From: Geothrix paludis
Lineage (GTDB): Bacteria > Acidobacteriota > Holophagae > Holophagales > Holophagaceae
Assembly (NCBI RefSeq): GCF_022808815.1
Contig: NZ_JAKZLC010000004.1
Span: forward strand, 1 to 64,000
Direction: 5' to 3'
DNA: 64,000 nt
Part shown: in pieces, positions 53,914 through 62,636 of the stretch
Position numbering within the stretch: position 1 is the stretch's first letter
How the letters are laid out: every line of letters begins with the position of its first letter
Made by a program: the position numbers and the translations under genes
The notes under the pieces: model-generated
Database searches by the model: none
What the model saw: only the letters and a program-made list of their open reading frames with translations
What the model was told of the DNA's origin: nothing

Positions 53914-54740
53914 CACCGCCCCAGGAAGAGCCGCGGATCCACGCGGGCGTTGTTGAGGCTGAGGGACCAGTGCAGGTGCGGGCCCGTCGCCCGGCCCGTC
54001 ATGCCGACCTCGCCCAGCAGGTCGCCGGCCTTCACCGCCTGGCCCTGAGTCACCTTGATCTTCGACAGGTGGGCGAAGAGGCTCACCACGCCTTCGCCGT
54101 GGGCCAGGAACACGGCGTTGCCGCTGAAGAAGAAGTCCCCCGTGAGCACCACCACGCCCGCGGCGGGAGCACGCACGGCCTGGCCCGCCGGAGCCTTGAT
54201 GTCAAGCCCCGCGTGGGGGGCGCGAGGCTGGCCGTTGAAGATCCGCCGCAGGCCGAAGGAGCTGGTGAGGCCGCCGGGCGTGGGCTGCTGAAAGCGCAGC
54301 GTGGGCACCTGCCCCTCGGGCCAGGCCTTCCAGGCGAGTCCCATCAGCGCCTGCTCCCGGGCGATGCGCGCCTCGTCCTCGGCGTTCGGTGTCACCTGGC
54401 GCTCGTCCTTCAGGCGGATGCGCTGCTCCGGGTAGCGCTTGGGACGGATGGTGAAGGGAATGGACCGCCCCTCCACCTCGACCTCCTGCCGGCCCGGCTT
54501 CGCGCTGAGCGGGATGCCCACCACCGCCACCCAGCCCCGGCCACTCCGCCGCACCAGCACGGGCTCTCCGCGGTAGGTCGCCTTCGGCGCGGTCTTTCCG
54601 TCCGCTAGAGCCACCACCGCCACACCACCGGGGACGGGGGAGGGCTTGAAGGGAAGCGGGGCGCGTTCCGCGCCGACCAGCAGAGACCCCACCGAAACCA
54701 GCGGGATCGCGGCGCCTGGCGCACTAAAGCATCGGGACAT
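53913..54740 (-). CDS. secreted M23 family peptidase (LytM)
   Basis: Peptidoglycan endopeptidase-like protein, 275 residues with signal peptide. The M23 domain (about 160-270) holds the zinc ligands in HAGLDIKAP and in the terminal HLHW, with SSFGLRRIF before. Both zinc-site motifs are intact, so the enzyme may be active. ATG 54740 has GGAGG five bases upstream; the long open frame further upstream is antisense-like and rejected. It is coupled to the HEXXH gene. Confidence 0.9.
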   Translation of the reverse strand: MSRCFSAPGAAIPLVSVGSLLVGAERAPLPFKPSPVPGGVAVVALADGKTAPKATYRGEPVLVRRSGRGWVAVVGIPLSAKPGRQEVEVEGRSIPFTIRPKRYPEQRIRLKDERQVTPNAEDEARIAREQALMGLAWKAWPEGQVPTLRFQQPTPGGLTSSFGLRRIFNGQPRAPHAGLDIKAPAGQAVRAPAAGVVVLTGDFFFSGNAVFLAHGEGVVSLFAHLSKIKVTQGQAVKAGDLLGEVGMTGRATGPHLHWSLSLNNARVDPRLFLGR

Positions 54741-54793
54741 GGGCCCTCCGGGGCTCCCGCCGGGGAGATCCCCAGGATAGCTGGCCATGGCGC

Positions 54794-55225
54794 TCAGCCG
54801 GCGAGGTCCGCCCCCAGCCCCGCCTCCCGCATCTTCACGGCCTCCTGGTAGGCGGCCAGGACGGCGGTGCGGACGCGAAGGTACGAGGTGTCGGTGACCT
54901 TGGTGTTGAAGGTCAGGGTGGCCACGAGGTAGTCGCGGCCGTCCGGCAGGGTCTGGGGGGTGCTGACCTGGATCTGGGGCGGCATGATGGCCGAGGAGCT
55001 GCCCTCCCGCAGGTCCACCGACAGACGCTCGCACCAGGCCTGGAGCCGCGGCGTGAGCGCCAGGCCCTCGACAGGGGAGGCCACCATCACGCGGCCGTAG
55101 AGCGTGAAGAACAGGCGCAGCTGCGGCGGGTCGAAGGCATGGTTCAGGTAGCCCGACATGCTCGCGATCTGCTGGAAGTCCTTCAGCAGGGCCTGGAGCT
55201 TGGGGCTGGCCTGGGCCGGGCTCAT
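54794..55225 (-). CDS. hypothetical protein after the MTAP gene
   Basis: A 143-residue cytosolic protein of unknown family, mixed helix and strand, with no motif I recognise. The ATG overlaps the stop of the phosphorylase gene (ATGA), giving a two-gene operon. The upstream open frame of the same register is out of frame with the phosphorylase and not coding. Confidence 0.7.
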   Translation of the reverse strand: MSPAQASPKLQALLKDFQQIASMSGYLNHAFDPPQLRLFFTLYGRVMVASPVEGLALTPRLQAWCERLSVDLREGSSSAIMPPQIQVSTPQTLPDGRDYLVATLTFNTKVTDTSYLRVRTAVLAAYQEAVKMREAGLGADLAG

Positions 55226-56097
55226 CCGCGGGTCCCGTATCCGTACCGGCCCACCAGCAGGTCCAGCCGCTTGCGGGCGTCCTCGGTGACCGCCTCCGGC
55301 GCCGTGAAGAGGGCCGCCTTCAGGGCATCGCCGCAGGCGCAGGCCCGCGGGGCCCCGGAAAGGCCTGGCACCACCGCGCGAAGCAGGCGCTGGGCCTTGT
55401 CCACGTTGGCGTGCATGACCTCCAGCACCGAGGCGGCATCCACGCCCTCCTCCTCCTCGCGCCAGGCGTCGTAGTCCGTCACCAGGGCGATGCAGGCGTA
55501 GCAGAGCTCCGCCTCGCGGGCCAGGCGGGCCTCGGTCACCTGGGTCATGCCGATGAGGTCCGCGCCCCAACTCTGGTGCAGGCGGCTCTCGGCGCGGGTG
55601 GAGAAGGCCGGCCCCTCCATGCAGACGTAGGTGGCGCCCCCCTCGATGGGAATGGACAGGGCCTGTCCAGCCTTGAGCAGGGCCGCGGTCGTGTGGGCGC
55701 AAACGGGTTCCGCGAAGCTCACGTGGGCCACCAGCCCCTCGCCGAAGAACGTGTCCTTCCGGTGGCGGGTCTTGTCGATGAACTGGCTCACGAGGCGCAG
55801 CTCGCCGGGCTTGTGGCGGGCCTGGAGGCTGCCCACGGCGGAGACAGAGATGAGGCGCTCGACGCCCAGGGACTTCAGGGCCCAGAGGTTCGCGCGGTAG
55901 TTCACCTCGCTGGGGGTGAAGCGGTGGCCTTCGCCGTGGCGGGCCAGGAAGGCCACGGGTGTGCCGTCCAGGGCGCCGAGGTGCACGGGACCCGAGGGCG
56001 CGCCGAAGGGGGTCTGCACCAGCTCCGTCCGGTCGAGGGAGAGCCCCTCCATCCGGTAGAGTCCACTGCCGCCGATGATGCCGATGGGTGCTCGCAT
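55222..56097 (-). CDS. MTAP/PNP family purine nucleoside phosphorylase
   Basis: Phosphorolysis of methylthioadenosine or other purine nucleosides, feeding methionine salvage and purine recovery. The 291 residues show GGSGLYRMEG (8-17), FLARHGEGHRFTPSEVNYRAN, EGPAFSTRAES and GMTQVTEARLARE. The last motif and length fit the MTAP branch. ATG 56097 is chosen because MRAPIGIIGGSG is the conserved start; the frame extends upstream into the B12 riboswitch DNA without homology. Confidence 0.9.
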   Translation of the reverse strand: MRAPIGIIGGSGLYRMEGLSLDRTELVQTPFGAPSGPVHLGALDGTPVAFLARHGEGHRFTPSEVNYRANLWALKSLGVERLISVSAVGSLQARHKPGELRLVSQFIDKTRHRKDTFFGEGLVAHVSFAEPVCAHTTAALLKAGQALSIPIEGGATYVCMEGPAFSTRAESRLHQSWGADLIGMTQVTEARLAREAELCYACIALVTDYDAWREEEEGVDAASVLEVMHANVDKAQRLLRAVVPGLSGAPRACACGDALKAALFTAPEAVTEDARKRLDLLVGRYGYGTRG

Positions 56098-56126
56098 GCG
56101 GCCATTGTACTTGCGGAATCCACCGG

Positions 56127-56330
56127 CGCCGTGGTTCTCTGAAGCCTGACAATTTCGTGCTGGATGCACGGGAAGCAGGTGAGACTCCTGCGCTGCCCCG
56201 CAACGGTATGCACCACGCCCACGCGTCACCGGGTGTGAGACCTCAAGTCCGAGTCACTGGGATCGTCCCGGGAAGGCTCGGAGGGAGCTGAAAGGCCCCT
56301 GTCGCGTGCGAGCCCGGAGACCGGTCCCGC
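56127..56330 (+). promoter_or_regulatory. cobalamin (B12) riboswitch
   Basis: The B12-box core is clear: GGGAAGCAGGTG, then CTGCCCCGCAACGGTA at about 56193-56208, GAGTCACTGG, GGGAAGG, and the 3' GAGCCCGGAGACCGG. The order and spacing match the family. Downstream a CCCGC/GCGGG pairing (56326-56352) may form part of the expression platform. All four genes following belong to vitamin B12 uptake, supporting the call. Confidence 0.93.
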
Positions 56331-56412
56331 ACCTCACCCCCCGTCGCGGGAACGGGCCGGGCCATTCCCTTGCGGGACGCCCAGCCGCCGCGACCTCATG
56401 CGTGGAGGCATG

Positions 56413-58437
56413 ATGGGTTCTGCCCGCATTCTCTTCTCCCTGGCGGCCGTGTCCGCCCTCTCCATGGCCGGAGAAGCCGACCGCAAGCCCGCCGAGGCCA
56501 CGGTCAGCGTCAACGCCGAGGCCCAGCCGGTGGAGGTCACCCGGACCCCGGGCCCCGTGCGCATCGTGGAGGCCGAGGAGCTGGCCCGCCTGGGCAGCCG
56601 CACCCTGGCCGATCTGCTGGATGTCCTCCAGCCTGGGGCCGTGATGGCCACCGGCGGCACGGGCAAGCAGGCCTCCGCCTTCCTCAACGGCACCCTCAGC
56701 CGCAACGTGGTGGTCCTGCTGGATGGTCTGCGCCTGAACGATCCCACGGCCCTCAGCCCCGACCTGGGCGCCCTCAGCCTCGTGGGCATTGCGCGCGTGG
56801 AGCTGATCCTCGGCCCCTCATCGGTGCTCTACGGCAGCGACGCCATCGGCGGTGTCATCGCCCTCACCAGCGCGGGCCGGGGCGCCGAGGGCTGCCACGG
56901 CCAGGCCGGCCTGAAGGTGGGCACGGACGGGCTGCTGGGTGGCACGGCCCAGGCGCAAGTCACCGGAAGCCGCGGCTGGATCGCCGCCGGCGCCGAAGCC
57001 CAGAAGCAGGAGAGCGGCTTTCCCGATGACGCCTTCCGCCAGGCCGGCGGCTTCCTGCGCATGGGCACGAAGCTGGGCGGGGCCGACCTGACCGCCTTCT
57101 ACCGCAACAGCGGCCAGACGGCGACCATCCCCTTCACCACCTCCGGCTGGCCCGCGGCCCGCAGCTACGAACCCCAGCGCGAGATGCGCGCCCGCCAGGA
57201 GAGCTGGGGCGCCAGCCTGCGCTGGGCCCTGGCGCCCACGCTGTCGCTGGAGAACACCCTCCAGGCCCTGGAGGGCCGCACGGGAGATCCCGGCGGGCCT
57301 CATCGCGAGCAGACGGACCGGGACTTCCGCCGCGTGGAGGACCAGCTCACCCTGCACTGGACACCGGCCCCCACCTTCCGCCTCTCCGGCCGCCTCGAGG
57401 GCCGCCAGGACACCAGCCACGCCCGGAACTACTACGACCCCGACACCTTCGCCGCCGTGCAGTACCGGGGAGAGGGCACGGACGTGGCCGGAGCCCTGGA
57501 GCTGCGTTGGACGCTGGCCGAGGGCCTGGACTGGACCGCGGGTCTGCGCCGCGACGCCGGCCACCGGGACCTCACCCGCTCGGACACGGGCCTCCGCAGC
57601 CGCGCAGGCAGCGCCGAGGCCGGCACCTGGCGCACGGGCCTCAACTGGGTGGTGGCGCCGGAGCTGCGCCTCTACGCCAGCGCGGGCCAGGGCTTCCGCA
57701 TGCCCAACACCACCGAGTTCGCCCTGAACGCCCAGGCGGAAAGCCAGGACGGCGTGGCCTATCCCATCCTGCCCGAGCGCAGCCGCACCGTGCAGCTCGG
57801 CGCCACGGGCCAGTTCGCCGGCCACTGGGAGTACCGGCTGGAGGCTCAGCGCACCCGTGTTTCCGAGCTGCTGGCCTACGTCTATGACACCAGCTTCGCC
57901 TTTCCGCCCCTCTTCACCTCGCACTACGCGAACCAGGGCTCCATCCGGGCCCAGAGCCTGGAGGGCGCGCTGGGCTGGCGGGGCGGCGAGGCGGTGGCCT
58001 ACGGCTGGGACCTGATCCTCCGCAACCAGGAGACCCGAGACCTGGACCACAACACGGAGGCGGACCGCTTCGGCGCCCAGAACACCGCCATCGTGCGGCA
58101 CCCCTTCTTCACCGCGGCCGTGGCGGGCTTCGTCCAGTCGCGGACTTGGCGTGCCGACGTGCGCTTCGCCCGAGTGGGGCCCCGCTACGACCTGAACGAC
58201 ACCACCTACGAGGTGACCTCCACGCGCAAGCCCTACCGCGACCTAAGCCTGGGCCTCTCCCACGAGCCGCTGAAGCACCTCACCCTGGCCCTGCGCGGCG
58301 AACACCTGCTGCAGCCGAAACAGACCGTCCAGGATTGGCTCAGCGGCCGCTACGATCAGGATGGCGACGCCAGCCTGGTCTACGGATTCCCGGCCCCGGG
58401 CCCCCGCTGGACCCTCGCCGCGACCTGGAGGTGGTGA
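56413..58437 (+). CDS. btuB: TonB-dependent outer-membrane cobalamin receptor
   Basis: Imports cobalamin across the outer membrane. The 674-residue product has signal peptide, a TonB-box-like VSVNA near residue 35, plug domain with NVVVLLDGLRLND and SSVLYGSDAIGGVI, and beta-barrel to the final aromatic residue (W-R-W end). The exact start is ATG 56413 or 56410; GGAGG lies immediately before. It is directly behind the B12 riboswitch and shares its stop with the btuF start (TGATG). Confidence 0.9.
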   Translation: MGSARILFSLAAVSALSMAGEADRKPAEATVSVNAEAQPVEVTRTPGPVRIVEAEELARLGSRTLADLLDVLQPGAVMATGGTGKQASAFLNGTLSRNVVVLLDGLRLNDPTALSPDLGALSLVGIARVELILGPSSVLYGSDAIGGVIALTSAGRGAEGCHGQAGLKVGTDGLLGGTAQAQVTGSRGWIAAGAEAQKQESGFPDDAFRQAGGFLRMGTKLGGADLTAFYRNSGQTATIPFTTSGWPAARSYEPQREMRARQESWGASLRWALAPTLSLENTLQALEGRTGDPGGPHREQTDRDFRRVEDQLTLHWTPAPTFRLSGRLEGRQDTSHARNYYDPDTFAAVQYRGEGTDVAGALELRWTLAEGLDWTAGLRRDAGHRDLTRSDTGLRSRAGSAEAGTWRTGLNWVVAPELRLYASAGQGFRMPNTTEFALNAQAESQDGVAYPILPERSRTVQLGATGQFAGHWEYRLEAQRTRVSELLAYVYDTSFAFPPLFTSHYANQGSIRAQSLEGALGWRGGEAVAYGWDLILRNQETRDLDHNTEADRFGAQNTAIVRHPFFTAAVAGFVQSRTWRADVRFARVGPRYDLNDTTYEVTSTRKPYRDLSLGLSHEPLKHLTLALRGEHLLQPKQTVQDWLSGRYDQDGDASLVYGFPAPGPRWTLAATWRW

Positions 58438-59273
58438 TGCGACGCTGGCTTGCCTTCCTGCTGCTGGCCGCGCTGCCTCTCCTGGCGGCACGGCCGCAGC
58501 GGGTGGTGAGCCAGGCCGTGGGCACGGACGAGCTGCTGCTGGCCCTGGCGGATCCCGGCCAGATCGCGGCCCTGAGCCACATCGGCCGCGACGCGCGGTT
58601 CAGCGCCGCGGCCGGCGAGGCCCAACGGTTCCCGGCCCTCAAGGACAGCGACGCGGAAAGCGTGCTCCGCTTCCGCCCCGACCTGGTGCTGGCCGCCAGC
58701 TTCACCCGCCCCGAGACCCTGGCCCTGCTCCGGCGGACCGGGGTCCGGCTCGTGGTGCTGGACCGCTTCGACACGCTGGAGGACGTCTACGCCAGCCTCA
58801 GGATCCTGGGTCGCGAGCTGGGCCAGGAGGCCCGTGCCGAGGCCCTCATCGCCCAGTGCCGCGGCCGGGTGCAGGCCCTCACGGATCGCCTCAAGGGTGT
58901 TCGTCCCGTCCGCGTGCTCACGGCCGGAGCCTATCCCTTCACCGCCGGTTCCGGCACCACCTTCCAGGACCTCTGCGACCACGCGGGGGCCCTGAACGTG
59001 GCCGCCGAGGCCGGACTCAAGGGCCACGCGCCCACGCCTTCGGAGAAGCTGCTCACCTGGAACGCCGAGGTGCTGGTGATCTCCGGAGACCGGCCCGACG
59101 GATCGGATACCCGCGCCCGCCTGGCGGAGATCCCCCACTATCGCGTCCTGCCCGCCTTCAAGGCCGGCCGCTTCGTGGTTCTCCCCGGCGCCCTCATGTC
59201 CAGCGTCTCGCATCGCCGCATCGACGCCTACGAGATGTTGGCCAGGGCCCTCCATCCCGAACGTTTCAGGTAG
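58437..59273 (+). CDS. btuF: periplasmic cobalamin-binding protein BtuF-like
   Basis: Substrate-binding protein of class III (BtuF/FhuD) with a signal peptide (about 1-18). In the 278 residues RVVSQAVGTDELLLAL, then ALSHIGRD and RFRPDLVLAAS with VVLDRFDTLEDVY match the fold. The ATG overlaps the btuB stop. It delivers B12 to the BtuCD transporter encoded downstream. Motifs do not exclude a siderophore, but the riboswitch favours cobalamin. Confidence 0.87.
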   Translation: MRRWLAFLLLAALPLLAARPQRVVSQAVGTDELLLALADPGQIAALSHIGRDARFSAAAGEAQRFPALKDSDAESVLRFRPDLVLAASFTRPETLALLRRTGVRLVVLDRFDTLEDVYASLRILGRELGQEARAEALIAQCRGRVQALTDRLKGVRPVRVLTAGAYPFTAGSGTTFQDLCDHAGALNVAAEAGLKGHAPTPSEKLLTWNAEVLVISGDRPDGSDTRARLAEIPHYRVLPAFKAGRFVVLPGALMSSVSHRRIDAYEMLARALHPERFR

Positions 59274-59282
59274 ACCACCCAT

Positions 59283-59365
59283 GAAAACGCCAACCGCGGA
59301 GAACGCATGAGAACGCAGAGGCCAGAAAGGTCCTTCTCTGCGTCCTCCGCCTTCTCGGTGGTGAA
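59283..59365. repeat. purine-word inverted repeat (CGCAGAG type)
   Basis: CCGCGGAGAACGCATGAGAACGCAGAG near 59291 is imperfectly inverted as CTCTGCGTCCTCCGCCTTCTCGG near 59336-59358 (each arm quoted in part). It lies between btuF and btuC. Confidence 0.5.
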
Positions 59366-59431
59366 CTTCCGGAAAGGGTGGGTCGGATTCCGGATGTCGC
59401 TGGGATCCCGCCTGCTGCCCGGGAGGAATCC

Positions 59432-60418
59432 TTGAGGAACCGCCTGGCCATCCCGGTCCTCGTGGCGCTGCTAGTCATGGCCTTCCTGGCCTCGCTGGCC
59501 TTCGGCGAGCTGCGGCTGTCCTTCTCGCAGGTCGTGGCCGCCCTGGGCGGCGGCAGCGATGACATCGCCCGGACGGTGGTACGCGACTTCCGCCTGCCCC
59601 GCGCCCTGGTGGGCATGGCGGCTGGCGCGGCCCTGGGCGCCAGTGGCGTGGTCATGCAGGCCTTCTTCCGCAACCCGCTCGCCAGCCCCGGCCTCCTGGG
59701 GGTGAGCAGCGGGGGCGCCCTGGGCGCCGTGGCGGTGCTGGCGCTGGGCCCCATGCTGGGTTTCGCCTCCGCCACGCTGTGGGCGCTGCCCGCGGCTTCG
59801 GTTCTGGGCGCCTTCGGTGCGACGGGTGCGGTGCTGATGCTCGCCCAGCGGGGCGCGGGCACCGAGCGGCTCCTGCTCTCCGGCGTGGCTCTGAACGCTC
59901 TCCTGGGCGCGGGGACCAGCTTCCTGCTCACCACCACGGTGGGCCACTTCGAGGTGAACGCCCAGATCCTCTTCTGGCTCATGGGCGGCCTGGAGAGCCG
60001 CAGCTGGGAGCACGTCTGGATGGGCGTGCCGGCCATCCTTGCGGGCTGCCTCCTCCTGCTGCCCCTGGGGCGGGCCATGGACCTGCTGAGCCTGGGCGAG
60101 CACAGCGCCCAGAGCCTGGGCGTGGACGTGCGCCGCCTGCGCCGCCAGCTCATTGCCCTGTCCACGGTGCTCACGGCCCTGGCCACGGCCACGGCCGGCG
60201 TCATCGGCTTCGTGGGCCTGGTGGTGCCGCACATCCTCCGACTGGCCTTCGGTCCGGCGCACCGGCGCCTGCTTCCCCATTCCATGCTGGGCGGCGCGGC
60301 CTTCCTCCTGGCCTGCGATCTCGTTACCCGCACCTTCCCCATCGGCCTGCGCCTGGGCGTCGTCACGGCCCTGGTGGGCGGCCCCTTCTTCCTGTGGCTG
60401 CTGCGGAGGCCGCGGTGA
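59432..60418 (+). CDS. btuC: FecCD/BtuC-type ABC permease
   Basis: Inner-membrane permease with about ten helices, 328 residues. Family motifs RLPRALVGMAAGAALGASG, NPLASPGLLGVSSG and GFVGLVVPHILR are present. The start is TTG 59432 with GGAGGAA upstream. A gap with an inverted repeat separates it from btuF, but gene order and strand agree with a single transport operon. Confidence 0.9.
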   Translation: MRNRLAIPVLVALLVMAFLASLAFGELRLSFSQVVAALGGGSDDIARTVVRDFRLPRALVGMAAGAALGASGVVMQAFFRNPLASPGLLGVSSGGALGAVAVLALGPMLGFASATLWALPAASVLGAFGATGAVLMLAQRGAGTERLLLSGVALNALLGAGTSFLLTTTVGHFEVNAQILFWLMGGLESRSWEHVWMGVPAILAGCLLLLPLGRAMDLLSLGEHSAQSLGVDVRRLRRQLIALSTVLTALATATAGVIGFVGLVVPHILRLAFGPAHRRLLPHSMLGGAAFLLACDLVTRTFPIGLRLGVVTALVGGPFFLWLLRRPR

Positions 60419-60473
60419 GGCGAGTCCCCGGTCCTCAGTCCTCAGTCTTCAGCCCGGACACGGAGGCGGCGCC

Positions 60474-61199
60474 ATGAGCGCGCCCGCCCTCCATGCCGCT
60501 GGGTTGTCCGTGCCGGGCCGGCTGGATGCCGTGTCGCTCGATCTCGGCCCCGGTGAACTGGTGGCGATGGTGGGGCCCAACGGGGCGGGCAAGTCCACGC
60601 TGATCCAGGCCCTGGCAGGATTGTTGCCGGCCCACGGAGCCATCCATTGGAATGGCCAATCACTGTCGCACATCCCTGCCGCAGAGCGGGGCCGGCGCCT
60701 GGCCTGGGTGGGACAGGAGGCCCACTTCGAGTTCGCCTTCCCGGTGCGCGAGGTGGTGGCCCAGGGCCGCTACGCCTGGGGCGACGATCCCACGGGCGTG
60801 GCCGAGGCTCTGGCGGAACTGGACTTGACGTTCCTGGCGGACCGCCCGGCGACGCGTCTCTCTGGCGGCGAACGCCACCGAGTGGCCCTGGCCCGGGCCC
60901 TGGCCACCCAGGCGCCCATCCAGCTCTGGGACGAGCCTGTGGCTCAGCTGGACGTGCGGCACGCGCTGGAGGTCATGCGCCTGGCCCGACGCCGGGCGGA
61001 CGGCGGCGGCACCGTCCTGGTGAGCCTCCACGACCTGCGCGCCGCCTATCGCTTCGATCGCGTGCTCGTCCTGGATCGGGGCCGCCTTGTGGGCAACGGC
61101 GGGCCCCACGAGGTCCTCACCGCCGACCTCATCCGCCAGGTCTTCCGCGTGGAGGCCACGTTCGTCGAGTCCCTGGTGCCTGAGCTGCCACAGGATTGA
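60474..61199 (+). CDS. btuD: ABC transporter ATP-binding protein BtuD-like
   Basis: ATPase of the cobalamin importer, 241 residues. It has Walker A GPNGAGKS (34-41), Q-loop VGQE, signature LSGGE, Walker B PIQLWDEP and H-loop LVSLHD. ATG 60474 follows GGAGG at six bases. The 55-bp gap after btuC includes a CAGTCCTCAGTCTTCAG word like those in other intergenic repeats here. Confidence 0.92.
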   Translation: MSAPALHAAGLSVPGRLDAVSLDLGPGELVAMVGPNGAGKSTLIQALAGLLPAHGAIHWNGQSLSHIPAAERGRRLAWVGQEAHFEFAFPVREVVAQGRYAWGDDPTGVAEALAELDLTFLADRPATRLSGGERHRVALARALATQAPIQLWDEPVAQLDVRHALEVMRLARRRADGGGTVLVSLHDLRAAYRFDRVLVLDRGRLVGNGGPHEVLTADLIRQVFRVEATFVESLVPELPQD

Positions 61200-61207
61200 G
61201 CGGTCTA

Positions 61208-61265
61208 TTCACCGCAGAAAACGCGGAGGGAAGAAGACCACCCTTCGCGTTCTTTGCGGTGAAAG
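61208..61265. repeat. inverted repeat between btuD and the antiporter gene
   Basis: TTCACCGCAGAAAACGCGGAG is inverted as CTTCGCGTTCTTTGCGGTGAA (about 19 of 23 paired). Located between convergent genes, it could end transcription on both strands. Confidence 0.6.
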
Positions 61266-61271
61266 GCTGTT

Positions 61272-62534
61272 TCAAGCTTTCGGCGCCTGCCGGGACAGCA
61301 CCCACCCCAGCCCCACGGGCCCTGCCACGGTGGTGAGCAGGAGGGCGCCGATGATGCCGGCCTGGATGTCGGGGCTCAGCAGGGGGGTGCCATGCCACTG
61401 GAGCTGAGCGCCGGTGGCCACGAAGATGAGGCCCACCTCGCCGCGGGGGACCATGCCCCAGCCCACCACCGCCGCGCGGGTGCCCCGGCCTCCCGTGTAG
61501 CCCGCCACGTACTTCCCGACCACGCCGAGCAGGGCCAGCACGGCCGCGAAGCCCAGGGTCCTGGGTCGGAAGAGGGCCGTGGGATCCACCTTGGCCCCCA
61601 TGAGCACGAAGAAGAGGGGGGAGAGCACCGTCACGAGGGGGTGGACCAGTTCCTCGAGGGAGTGCTTCTCCCGGTGCTCCAGGTCCACGATGTGGGCGGG
61701 CTCCAGGATGAGGCCCGCGGCGTAGGCGCCCACGATGGAGGCCAGGCCCGCCAGGCTGCCCAGCCAGGCCAGCAGGAAGGCGAAGCCGAGGCCCAGGGGC
61801 AGCAGCACCTGCTCGCCTCGGAACCGGCTGGCCAGGCGGAAGAGGCGCGGCGTCGCGACGCGACCCAGCGTGAGGGCCGCCGCGAGGAAGCCCAGGGCGA
61901 GGAGGAGGGTTCTCGCCAGCTCGGAACCCAGGGATCCGCCTGGTCCGCCCAGCCCGCCCGTGGCCGAGGCCCCCACGAGACCCGACACCGCCACCAGCAC
62001 CAGCAGGCCCAGCACGTCATCTACCACGGCGGCGCCCACGATGATGCGGCCTTCCACCGAGTCTGCCGCGCCCTTCTCCCGCAGCACCTGGGCGGAGATG
62101 CCGATGCTGGTGGCGCAGAGGCAGGCCCCGATGAACAAGTCCAGCACGAAGGGCGCGCCCTTGGGCAGCAGCAGCCAGGCCCCCGCCAGGCCCGCGGCCA
62201 TGGGCGCGACCACGCCGATGGAGGCCACCCGCAGCGAGGCCGCGCCCACCTTCATCATCTGCGGCACGGTGGATTCCAGCCCCACGGCGAACATGAGCAC
62301 CACCACGCCGAGGCCCCCCAGCAGCTCGGCGGCCGGGGAGGCCGCCACCTCCGGCACCAGGGGCCAGGCCCGGTGCAGGGCCGTGAGGGCCAGCCCCACG
62401 GCCAGCTCGCCGGTGACCGCGGGCAGCTTCAGGCGCACGGCCAGCTCCCCACCCACCTTGGCGGAGAGCCACAGCAGCGCCAGCAGCATCAGGGTGCCGG
62501 CGAGGGGGTCGTGAACCAGGAAGGCCAGGGTCAT
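61272..62534 (-). CDS. monovalent cation/proton antiporter (CPA2 type)
   Basis: Inner-membrane exchanger, 420 residues, about 12-13 hydrophobic segments. The CPA2/KefB-like motifs GLGVVVLMFAVGLES, GACLCATSIGISAQVL and AVVDDVLGLLVL are seen; the paired Asp in VVDDVLG is the ion-binding pair expected for electrogenic Na+/H+ exchange. There is no TrkA-N regulatory domain. No operon partner. Cation specificity is not resolved. Confidence 0.9.
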   Translation of the reverse strand: MTLAFLVHDPLAGTLMLLALLWLSAKVGGELAVRLKLPAVTGELAVGLALTALHRAWPLVPEVAASPAAELLGGLGVVVLMFAVGLESTVPQMMKVGAASLRVASIGVVAPMAAGLAGAWLLLPKGAPFVLDLFIGACLCATSIGISAQVLREKGAADSVEGRIIVGAAVVDDVLGLLVLVAVSGLVGASATGGLGGPGGSLGSELARTLLLALGFLAAALTLGRVATPRLFRLASRFRGEQVLLPLGLGFAFLLAWLGSLAGLASIVGAYAAGLILEPAHIVDLEHREKHSLEELVHPLVTVLSPLFFVLMGAKVDPTALFRPRTLGFAAVLALLGVVGKYVAGYTGGRGTRAAVVGWGMVPRGEVGLIFVATGAQLQWHGTPLLSPDIQAGIIGALLLTTVAGPVGLGWVLSRQAPKA

Positions 62535-62636
62535 CCGGTACCTCGGGAAATGGTGTGACCCGAGGATACCTCACGGTTCATGGACATTCCCGCTCAGCCG
62601 GAGCCACAACGGGCCTCCACCAGCGGATGGGCACCC

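Noticed and set aside
56398-56412. ATG at 56398 as start of the TonB receptor
   Set aside because: The GGAGG ribosome site lies downstream of it, directly before the ATGs at 56410 and 56413.
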